From NCBI RefSeq assembly GCF_963678635.1, contig NC_087063.1, forward strand, positions 39,014,759 through 39,078,758: a stretch of 64,000 nt of DNA, in the 5' to 3' direction. This stretch comes from Symsagittifera roscoffensis. Lineage: Eukaryota; Xenacoelomorpha; Acoela; Convolutidae. Positions within the stretch are counted from its first letter, which is position 1. Every line of letters starts with the position of its first letter. A program made the translations under genes and the position numbers. Below, in pieces: positions 16,169 to 28,100 of the stretch. The notes under the pieces were generated by a model. That model saw only the letters and a program-made list of their open reading frames with translations. It did not search any database and had not been told where the DNA came from.

Positions 16169-19100
16169 GTACTTGAAATTTTGAAGTCTTTGTCATTATA
16201 GCCCATCCAGTAAGCAACAAAATAAAGAAAACATGCTCAGTGAAATAGGATGTTAACCTCTATTTATTTATGCATTACTGGTAACCATATCCAGCGCTAA
16301 TTTCAACTAGCAAAACATGGATGCAATTTTGTATGAATGTAAATACGAACAAAAGCACGTCAGTTTGAAAGTCATTTAAAAATTGACAAGCTGGAGGGGC
16401 TCTAACTTTGTGTTGATATTTAGCTGAAGGGACTATTATGTGAAAGACCCGAAATTTTGTTATTCGCAGACAAGACAACTCAGTTAATAGTTTTTAACTG
16501 CAATTGAAGCGCAGTGTTAGATTGTATAGCAGAACCGTCTTCGTTTATTGATCAAAATGTGTAGGTTTGAACGTTACAAGCAGATAGTTCTATGTTTCTA
16601 AATTTTTTGCTCCATCGTATTTGCCAAAAGTCTAAGCTCATATGTGGTCTTCTGTTTTGTCTATGCACTTCCGATAAGCAAGGGTATAGTAATCGGGTAC
16701 TAGACTTTTTCCCGTAAATAACTTTGTTCACAGAATAGTCAAAATTAATAATGGTAATTTAGGTTCAGTTCACAATGAATTCCAACTTTTTTGCGTCTCT
16801 AGCATTTTTTGTCTGGAGGTAACAAGTGCGCCAGGGACGCCAAAGGTCCTGGGTTCAAATTTGATAAGACCTGTTTATTTTTTTGAACGGGAAATAGTTA
16901 TTTCAAAAAACTGTCAGCTAATTTTTTCTGATTATGTTTTGTGGGCTCAGTTGCCATATTGTAGAATTCAAGTTTTTCTTAAGTTTTTTTAGTTAGAAAT
17001 AAAATATCAACAGTAATAATAATAAGGTGAATTTTTGGAAAGCAAAGTCCCATATAGTCCGGTTAAAGTTCTATTAGATAATTTCTGGTTCGACAAGGTT
17101 CACATAAACATAAAAATATCCGTTGGATTTTCGGTAAACTGAAGGGGTCGGAACGTGAATTTGGATCAAAAGTGCAGAAGGATTTACACTCGATGTCATA
17201 CTGCCCATTAATGATTTTCGACGATAGTAACAGCTCCGTCAGAACCTGGAAATAAAATAACGGCAGAACACCAAGTTTGATGAGAGCGTCTTTATAATTT
17301 GATTAGTTTAATTAATTTCTTGTTAAAACTTTCAACCATCTTCATATGACTTTTTAAGGCTGTCCAGCAGGGTGATACATATAAAATTGTAGGCTCAATG
17401 GTTGACTTATAGACATTCAGCTTACTTTGGACACATAAATGAGACGAGCAATTCCGTTTGAATAGATAAATCAACTTTAAACCTGACGCATTTTTTGCCT
17501 GTAGGTGACAGGTCCGTTTTAGATCATTTGACAGGAGAAGACCGAGATCTTTAACCAAAGTCACATCTGCTAAGACATTTTTATCGAGATCAAATGATTT
17601 TGGTTTTTTTTGACGAAAAGAGATAAAGCTGAGCATTTCTTGGCATTGAAAAATAACAAATTGCTTTTGCTCCAAAATTGAAGGGCCTGAATGTCAGAGA
17701 TAAGTAAATTAAGTTTTTCTCCTGAAAATATAGTTCCAAGTCGTTGGCAAATAGATAACATGAAGGGAAGATGTTGTTTGGCAGGTCATTTATAAAAATC
17801 AAGAATGGCAAAGGACGCATTACAATACCTTAAGGTCTCGATCTTCTTTAGTTGGACGGAATGATTAATTTTATCAAATGCCTTAGCAAAATCAAAAAAT
17901 AGCATAGTGCACAAAGAATTGATATTTTATCTGTAAACCTGGCCAAGACATGATAATAATTGTAGTACATGAGATTGTCTGCGAATGAAACCAAACTGGT
18001 TTGAAAAACAAATACCTTGGAAAATTGGAAACAAGTAGTTAAACATCAGCTTCTCGAAAGCTTTAGATAACACGTTCAAACGGTAACAGGTCAATAATTA
18101 GTGATTTCGCATTTGCTTCCATCTTTGTTAATAGGCGTAATGATACCTGTTTTCCATTCGGATGGAAAGACGAATAACCGACAATTATTGCGAAACAAAT
18201 TGAACACTGAATGAGTCTCATTAATGAAGAATGAAGAATGAATCTCATTAACAGATTCTTTCAAAACAAGGGGTGGCAAACCGTCAATGCCTCGGCTCTT
18301 AGTAGTAACTAAAGACTGGAGTTCAGTATATACTTCAAGTTTGGTAATTACGAATTCCTTGTTAGTAAAGAATCATGAATACGGTGGCAATATTATGGTA
18401 CCGTTGTCACTTACAGCAGAAGCGAAATATGCTTTGAAAAATTCAGACTTCTCAAAATTGGTAGTGGCTTCCAAATTCCCTCATCTCACGGTACAAGGGA
18501 GGTCGTGGCGTCTTAAGCTCTCGAATTATTAAAAAATTTTGTGGGTATTACGAGCTCAAATTAGTTTGGCCTCAAATTCGGCCAAATCATAGTCTTGAAG
18601 CTCAATACATTGGGATTCTTTATCGGCTTCTTTTTGCTGGGAGGAAAGGTAAATGTTTTTTGAATGCGAGACCCTAAGCGTATTGAGACGTTTCAATTGA
18701 TTTGAGGTTGCGGGCGTAATCCAGGGAGCCAAACTTTGCCGATGTCTCGTTCTCAAGGGGGTACTCTTATTTATGCTGTTAAAAAGCCAGGTTCACCTGT
18801 TTCTGATCATCACGTTAATATTAGAATCACCAAGATATCAGTAATGTTTCGGCCTTGTTAACTAAAACAAGGTCAAGCAGGTTCGCGGAAGTTGTCTGGA
18901 AAGTCACCAGTTGGCGTAAATGGAACTTGTCGCACAGTTCTAAGAACCTCAATTCATAGTCGTCTTCTGAGACGCATGCTTCCCAGTTGACACCTTCTAA
19001 GTTAAAATCTCCAGCTATGAGTACGTTAACAATTGAGAGACTGAATACAAACCCGAGCAACTCTTCGAAATCAACATTTTTTAAGCGATAACTGCTCTTC

Positions 19101-22100
19101 GGGGGTGGGTTGTAAACAGCAGAGTAAATAAGGGTTATCATCAATTATAATCTTACAAAGTGCACATGATAGCTGAAGTTGACTAATTAATGAGGATAAT
19201 GGAACCTGGAAAATTGAGGACTTAACTGCATTTAGTTCTTGTTAAAAAATTAGACATTTTTTTAGTGTTCTTGTTATAGTTGCTTTTACTGCTCTGATTG
19301 ACCTCGCTTTTTGTTAGCAATTTGAAACCAGCAATTTGCTTCATTTGAACGGTATGATAATAGCCATTCCATATCAAAATTTTTCAAATGCAATATATTT
19401 TGCAAGATATTTAAATGCGTAAATTAGGTACAGCTTTCAAATTTGATTGTTACATGCTAAATCACTATAATTGCCTTTTCTGCACCTGTCTATAATATTA
19501 GTTTTCTAGGGACTTGTCTAACTAAGAAGTACCTTGTTGTAGCTACATCAATCTCTGCTTCGAATTTCCGATTGAATGAGAGAGATCAATTATGTTTGAG
19601 AGATAGACATTCAGCTTGCTTTGGACACATAAATGAGACGAGCAATTCCGTTTGAATAGATAAATCAACTTTAAACCTGACGCATTTTTTGCCTGTAGGT
19701 GACAGGTCCGTTTTAAATCATTTGACAGGAGAAGACCGAGATCTTTAACCAAAGTCACATCTGCTAAGACATTTTTATCGAGATCAAGTGATTTTGGTTT
19801 TTTTGACGAAAAGAGATAAAGCTGAGCATTTCTTGGCATTGAAAAATAACAAATTGCTTTTGCTCCAAAATTGAAGGGCCTGAATGTCAGAGATAAGTAA
19901 ATTAAGTTTTTCTCCTGAAAATATAGTTCCAAGTCGTTGGCAAATAGATAACATGAAGGGAAGATGTTGTTTGGCAGGTCATTTATAAAAATCAAGAATG
20001 GCAAAGGACGCATTACAATACCTTAAGGTCTCGATCTTCTTTAGTTGGACGGAATGATTAATTTTATCAAATGCCTTAGCAAAATCAAAAAATAGCATAG
20101 TGCACAAAGAATTGATATTTTATCTGTAAACCTGGCCAAGACATGTTAATAATTGTAGTACATGAGATTGTCTGCGAATGAAACCAAACTGGTTTGAAAA
20201 ACAAATACCTTGGAAAATTGGAAACAAGTAGTTAAACATCAGCTTCTCGAAAGCTTTAGATAACACGTTCAAACGGTAACAGGTCAATAATTAGTGATTT
20301 CGCATTTGCTTCCATCTTTGTTAATAGGCGTAATGATACCTGTTTTCCATTCGGATGGAAAGACGAATAACCGACAATTATTGCGAAACAAATTGAACAC
20401 TGAATGAGTCTCATTAATGAAGAATGAAGAATGAATCTCATTAACAGATTCTTTCAAAACAAGGGGTGGCAAACCGTCAATGCCTCGGCTCTTAGTAGTA
20501 ACTAAAGACTGGAGTTCAGTATATACTTCAAGTTTGGTAATTACGAATTCCTTGTTAGTAAAGAATCATGAATACGGTGGCAATATTATGGTACCGTTGT
20601 CACTTACAGCAGAAGCGAAATATGCTTTGAAAAATTCAGACTTCTCAAAATTGGTAGTGGCTTCCAAATTCCCTCATCTCACGGTACAAGGGAGGTCGTG
20701 GCGTCTTAAGCTCTCGAATTATTAAAAAATTTTGTGGGTATTACGAGCTCAAATTAGTTTGGCCTCAAATTCGGCCAAATCATAGTCTTGAAGCTCAATA
20801 CATTGGGATTCTTTATCGGCTTCTTTTTGCTGGGAGGAAAGGGAAATGTTTTTTGAATGCGAGACCCTAAGCGTATTGAGACGTTTCAATTGATTTGAGG
20901 TTGCGGGCGTAATCCAGGGAGCCAAACTTTGCCGATGTCTCGTTCTCAAGGGGGTACTCTTATTTATGCTGTTAAAAAGCCAGGTTCACCTGTTTCTGAT
21001 CATCACGTTAATATTAGAATCACCAAGATATCAGTAATGTTTCGGCCTTGTTAACTAAAACAAGGTCAAGCAGGTTCGCGGAAGTTGTCTGGAAAGTCAC
21101 CAGTTGGCGTAAATGGAACTTGTCGCACAGTTCTAAGAACCTCAATTCATAGTCGTCTTCTGAGACGCATGCTTCCCAGTTGACACCTTCTAAGTTAAAA
21201 TCTCCAGCTATGAGTACGTTAACAATTGAGAGACTGAATACAAACCCGAGCAACTCTTCGAAATCAACATTTTTTAAGCGATAACTGCTCTTCGGGGGTG
21301 GGTTGTAAACAGCAGAGTAAATAAGGGTTATCATCAATTATAATCTTACAAAGTGCACATGATAGCTGAAGTTGACTAATTAATGAGGATAATGGAACCT
21401 GGAAAATTGAGGACTTAACTGCATTTAGTTCTTGTTAAAAAATTAGACATTTTTTTAGTGTTCTTGTTATAGTTGCTTTTACTGCTCTGATTGACCTCGC
21501 TTTTTGTTAGCAATTTGAAACCAGCAATTTGCTTCATTTGAACGGTATGATAATAGCCATTCCATATCAAAATTTTTCAAATGCAATATATTTTGCGAGA
21601 TATTTAAATGCGTAAATTAGGTACAGCTTTCAAATTTGATTGTTACATGCTAAATCACTATAATTGCCTTTTCTGCACCTGTCTATAATATTAGTTTTCT
21701 AGGGACCTGTCTAACTAAGAAGTACCTTGTTGTAGCTACATCAATCTCTGCTTCGAATTTCCGATTGAATGAGAGAGATCAATTATGTTTGAGAGATATG
21801 AAGAGAGAGAGAGAGCAAGCGCGCGAGTTCGGGAATGATCAGAATTAGTTTTCCTTTTGTCAATCTTTTACAGCTGTTCCGGCAAGGTCTCTATTTGCAA
21901 AATCAATGAAGAAGAGGAATCACCTGTTCAAGTGATAGCGTCTTCGTGCTGGTGTCGATAAATTTTCTCTATGTCGGAAGCTCAGGAAGGAAATTAGATG
22001 TGGTGAAAATGTGCCTGAAAATGTGAAAAACCTGTTCTAGGTGTCAGGTTTTTCGGCTTATTGTTTTTTCTTTTTTTTGGCATGATATGTTTCGGCCTAT

Positions 22101-25100
22101 TGCCCTCAAATTGCGTCTTTCGGCGACTGAAAAAAGTTTCTGTGTGCGTGTCTGTGTGTTGAGGCTGAGAGGGACTCATTGACTTCTCATAATTTTTTTC
22201 GCCTCTTTTTTCTTTTTTTAGGCTTAAAAGATTTCAGCTTGTTTGAATTGGCAATCAAAATAAGATTTTTCTTGGAGTATTTTGAGAATGAGCGGAACGT
22301 ATCAAATCAGCTTAGTGACCTCGTATATTTTCATTTGACAAGCAAATAAAGTTTTTTGAGAGAAAATTTTTCGTAAATCTTGTTTTCGGCTTAAAGGGTT
22401 TCTGACAAAAATTTTTCCGAGTTGTTACTGCAGGGTACTTTCTTTTGATGCTTAGTTCACAGTCAATTGTCTATGCATGTTTTTGTTTCGAAACTAGGCG
22501 TAATCATTTGATGACGTTTTGGAAATTTTTCTTGTTCTGTATTCCAAGTGTTCCCAAGCTAAGTTTCTCATCCGTTATTAATTTTGTGTGAAGCATTTCA
22601 CTTTCGGAATTTTAATTTCGGCTTCTATTGTGACTGATTCCATTTTGTCATCAATAAACGTGTTTGAAGCAGTTCAATTTGGGATTTCCATCTATTTCCG
22701 TGATGGGACCCGGTTATTTTTAAGAACCCGTCTATGTTCTACTTAGTACTACTACTATGATAGACCATAGAGGGGTCCATATAAATAACTGGATCGAATA
22801 TTGTTAATTAATACGAAAGTAAGACGCGATAGTTTCTTTTTTCAAACAAATTTAAGTTTCATTTAAAATACTTTTTTAAAGATATTTAATTGCGTAAGTT
22901 ATGCACAGCTTTGAATTTTGATCATTACATGCTAAATTAGTATAATTGCCTTTTCGGCAACCCGTCTCTAATATTAGTTTTCAAGGGACCTGTATAACTA
23001 AGAAGTACCTTTGACTTGTTGTTGTAGCTGCATCGATCTCTGCTTCGAATTTCCGATTGAATGGGAGATATCGATTATGTTTGAGAGATGAAGAGAGAGA
23101 GAGAGAGAGAGCGAGCGCGCGCGAGCTCGGGAATTATCAGATTTTGTTTTCCTTTTTCAATCTGTTACAGCTGTTCCCCCAAGGTCTCTAGTGGCAAAAT
23201 CAATGTAGAAGAGCAATCACCTGTTCAAGTGATAGTGTGTTCGTGCTGGTGTCGATAAATTTTCTCTATGATTGAAGCTCAGGAAGGAAATTAGATGTGG
23301 TGAAAATGTGCCTGTTTTAAGTGTCAGGTTTTTTTCGGCTTATTGTTTTTTTGGCTTGATATGTTTCGGCCTATTGCCCTCAAATTGCGTCTTACGACGA
23401 CTGAAAAAAGTTTCTGTGTGCGTGTCTGTGTGTTGAGGGTGAGAGGGACTCATTGATTTCTTATGATTTTTTCCGCTTTTTTTTGTTTTCTTTTTTTAGG
23501 CTTATTAGGTTTCAGCTTAGTGGCCTCATATTGTTTCAATTGACGAGCAAAATAAAGTTTTTCTTCGGGTATTTTGAGAATGAGCGGGACGTATTAAATC
23601 AGCTTAGTGCCCTCGTATTGTTTCATGTGACAAGCAAATAAAGTTTTTTGTGAGAAAATTTTTCGTAAATTTTGATTGTTTTCGGCTTTAAGGGTTTCTG
23701 ACAAAATTTTTTCCGAGTTGTTACTGCTGGGTACTTTCTTTTGATGCTTATTTCACAGTCTATTGTCTATGCATGTTTTTGTTTCGAAACTAGGCGTAAT
23801 CATTTGATGACGTTTTGGAAATTTTTCTTGTTCTGTATTCCAAGTGTTCCGAAGCTCAGTTTCTCATCCGTTATTAATTTTGTGTGAAGCATTTCACTTT
23901 CGGAATTTTAATTTCGGCTTCTATTGTGACTGATTCCATTTTGTCATCAATAAACGTGTTTGAAGCAGTTCAATTTGAGATTTCCATCTATTTCCGTGAT
24001 GGGACCCGGTTATTTTTAAGAACCCGTCTATGTTCTACTTAGTACTACTACTATAATAGACCATAGAGGGGTCCATATAAATAACTGGATCGAATATTGT
24101 TAATTAATACGAAAGTAAGACGCGATAGTTTCTTTTTTCAAACAAACTTGAGTTTCATTTAAAATACTTTTTTAAAGATATTTAATTGCGTAAGTTATGC
24201 ACAGCTTTGAAATTTGATCATTACATGCTAAATTAGTATAATTGCCTTTTCGGCAACCCGTCTATAATATTAGTTTTCAAGGGACCTGTATAACTAAGAA
24301 GTACCTTTGACTTGTTGTTGTAGCTGCATCGATCTCTGCTTCGAATTATTGATTGAATGGGAGATATCGATTATGTTTGAGAGATGAAGAGAGAGAGAGA
24401 GAGAGCGAGCGCGCGCGCGCGAGTTCGGGAATTATCAGAATTTGTTTTCCTTTTGTCAATCTATCACAGCTGTTCCCCCAAGGTCTCTAGTGGGAAAATC
24501 AGTGTAGAAGAGCAATCACCTGTTCAAGTGATAGTGTCTTCGTGCTAGTGTTGATAAATTTTCTCTATGGTTGAAGCTCAGGAAGGAAATTAGATGTGGT
24601 GAAAATGTCCCTGTTTTAAGTGTCAGGTTTTTTTTCGACTTTTTGTTTTTTCTTTTTTTTTGGTTTAATATGTTTCGGCCTATTGCCCTCAAATTGCGTC
24701 TTACGACGACTGAAAAAAGTTTCTGTGTGCGTGTCTGTGTGTTGAGGTTGAGAGGGACTCATTGATTTCTTAAGATTTTTCCTCCTTTTTTTGTTTTCTT
24801 TTTTTTAGGCTTATTAGGTTTCAGCTTAGTGGCCTCGTATTGTTTCATGTGACGAGCAAATAAAGTTTTTTGACAGTAAGCTTTTCGTAAATTTTGATTT
24901 TTTTCCGGCTTAAAGGGTTTCTGACAAAATATTTTCATAGTTGTTACTGTTGGGTACTTTATCTTTTGATGCCTATTTCACAGTCTATTGTCTATGCATG
25001 TTTTTTCTTCAAAACTAGCCGTAATCATTTGATGACATTTTAGAAATTTTTGTGGTTCTGTATTCCAAGTGTTCCGAAGCTCAGTTTCTCATCTGTGTTA

Positions 25101-28100
25101 TTAATTTTAAGGACCCGTCTATGTTCTACTTAGTGCTACTACTATGATAGACCATAGAGGGGTCCATATAAATAACTGGATTGCATGACAGAAATATCGG
25201 GCCGAATATTGTTAATTAATACGAAGGTAAGACTGTTCTCCAATAAGCAATAATTTCTTTTTTAAATAAATTTGAGTTCCAACTTAAATGGCGTTCTTTT
25301 TTTTGCGAACTCGTGAAAATAATTTCCCCGTCTGAAGGTAGAATGATTAAAATTTTCTGCTCAGTTGAAATTTGACTACTCATAAGGCAACTTTGTTGAT
25401 CATTTTAAGATCATAAACAAAATTGAAACCAGCAATTTGCTTCATTTAAACGGTATGATAATAGCCATTCCATATCAAGATTCCATTTGTTGTTTTGTAT
25501 CGCAAGTGTTGCGAAACTCCGTTCCACATCTGCGTCGAAACTGGTTGTTAATTTCAAAGTATTATCTGTTTTTTGAGGTCCGTGTGCATAAACAGCTTAA
25601 TGATTTTTTCATAAAGTACATAATTTGTTTCCTTTTGACGGTTGGCTTGGATTTATAAGCTTCGATATTGGAAGTTGGGTTTTTTCAAAATCATTTCCCA
25701 GCGGGCGCATTACTAACGGATTATGAGATTCACTTATTGAAGCTGAATTTCGAAACAAAAAATGGAAAGTTGTTTTTTGAAACATGTTTGAAATCTAAGA
25801 ATCCTTTTTTACAGAACTGGAAACTGGGTTGAATTGCTGAAATCTTTTATTTGCAGGAAAGTTCGACTGGACTTCAAGCGAACAGGCATCTGTCCTGGGT
25901 GCATTTTATTATGGCTACATGATTACCCAAATTCCTTCCGGGTTATTTTTAAACCACTACAAAGGAGAAGGTGGGAAACTGCTCTACGGAATGGGGATCT
26001 TGTTGACAGGGTTGTTTACATTGCTTTCCCCACTAGCCTCGTATGGAGGAGTTGGGTGGCTGATAGGATTGCGTGTTCTGGAAGGAGTCACAGAGGCTGC
26101 TACATTCCCAGCTTTCAATCACATGATGGGCAAGTGGGTTCCCAAATACGAGCGCAGTTTCTTCTCCGCATTCGCCGCCTCCGGTGGAACCTTTGGTAAT
26201 GTGCTCACAAACCCAATTGTAGGATATCTGTGTTCGCTATCTCTCTTGGACGGATGGCCTCTAGGCAAGTACACTACAGGGATTTGAAGCTAGTTTTTAA
26301 TCAGAATATATTGATCATCCCTGTGGCTTTGAACCTAAGCCATTTGTTGAACGTTGCCATTTTTTCCCACGTCCCGTTCAATCCAAGTTACAGAACGTTG
26401 AAAAGTTTTTTCCTTTAGGCTTCTATGTGAACGGTGCTCTGGCTGTCATTTGGTACGCAATGTGGTGCATTCTGATTTCCGAGAAGCCAGAAACTCACCC
26501 AAGAATATCTCAGGAAGAAATGGAACATATCAAGTCGAATACTTCTCAGCGCTGTAGTAACGAATTGGAAATTGTTCCGTGGTACGAGATATAACAAAGA
26601 TTAATTGATACTATTCAATGATTAGTAGGTTAAGAAATTTGCAGGTCGACTGATTTCAATCTGCTGAAGTTTGATAATTAGGATCTCTTTTACTACCCCC
26701 CTCTGGTACCTAGTAACGAATTGGCACCCCTATAACGAGTTTTGTACCTACTAACCAATCTCCCCCTTTTGCAAAAAGGGGAGAATAGTTGAAGAGAGCG
26801 ATAATTGTAGGCCTTAAAATCAAAATTGCATCTGAGTTATCACGCTCTCGTATGATGTTTGGTGTTTTTTTATTAAGAGTAATGAACGTAGTGAAGACTC
26901 TTATATAGGTCATGGTGATTTTTTTGTTTTTTTCTCAGGATGCTCTAATAACTACAGATGTGCATTCATACTTTTTCATGCATTTATGAATGTACTTAGG
27001 TATATATGCACTTTTTGATTTCAATTGAAATGCATCTGCTGAAAGTTACGTAATTATTGGCACTCTCCTAATACGAACGTGGAATTGGCGCAAAAAATGT
27101 GAACGATTTCTAGTTTCCAAAGTGGAATGTAAATTTTAGGTTCCCAGCGAAATAAAAACTTTACTTATTGATTCAATTTTCTCAAGTTGGGTTAATGATA
27201 TCGGAGAAGTGCCAATCATAAATTGTTCTAGAAATTCAAAGAGCTTAAAGGGCGTCTATTTTTTTGAAATTCGAAAGTTTAGATTTTTTCAACAACGTCA
27301 ATTTTTTTTGTTAACCTGCGTTCAATACTCTTTTCCAATTGTCTCTTGGCTATGTTCATTAATACCATTTCAATGGTAAGTTCAAAGATTTTTCGTTGGA
27401 CCACAAATCAAATTAACGTCTTTACACATTCGAAGCGTAAAGCATTATTACGTAGATTTTTTTCCAACCCAAGTCGCAAATAAAAGTACTCAATTGGGTG
27501 ACATTTTTGGTATCTTTCAATTTAATTATAATTAGGCTTATTTGAGCATAAACAATTTAATGGAATGTGTTGCTGCTTTGTTTTTTGCTAGTTTTAGGCC
27601 CTATTTAAAAAAAATAGTATTTTAAAAAATGTATAGAATTAGTTGTTTTTTCGTTTTTTTTGCAACGCTTTGGAGATTTTTTTAACCCTTTTAGCAGAAA
27701 TTTCAATTTTCTCAAAAAGTTTTGAGCGATTTTCAAAAAAAAAATGGTATCAATGGAAAAACCGGCTGCTCTTCAATGTGCCTGAAAGTTTCAGTAGGGG
27801 GATTTTGGCTTGCTTATTTTGAATTTTTTGATTTTCTCAAATATTAATTGCCCAAATCAGAGATGAAGCTTACAATCAAAAGATCAAATTGTGGGATAAC
27901 TCTTCTCAAGCGGCTATTGCCTAAAATTGGTAGAAAAAAGTTATGTCCTCAAGCAAGCCCATTTTTTGACATTTTGCTCAATTTTCAAAACGGAGATTGG
28001 GTGTTATCGAAATCAGTTATCCGAATCGTACCTGCGCAAGCGGCTATGCCCTGCCTTTTGTAAAAAACTATGACCTTAGAAATTATCCAATTTTTGAAAT

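Noticed and set aside
17292-21337. Active LINE with intact RT
   Set aside because: Frames are broken in both copies and the catalytic box has lost its first Asp (F-A-N-D).
26265-26287. SLC17 exon 2 continuing to a stop at 26,287, or using the GT at 26,269
   Set aside because: The family continues with F-Y-V-N-G in exon 3; the GT option shifts the frame, and the stop would cut a 12-TM protein in half.
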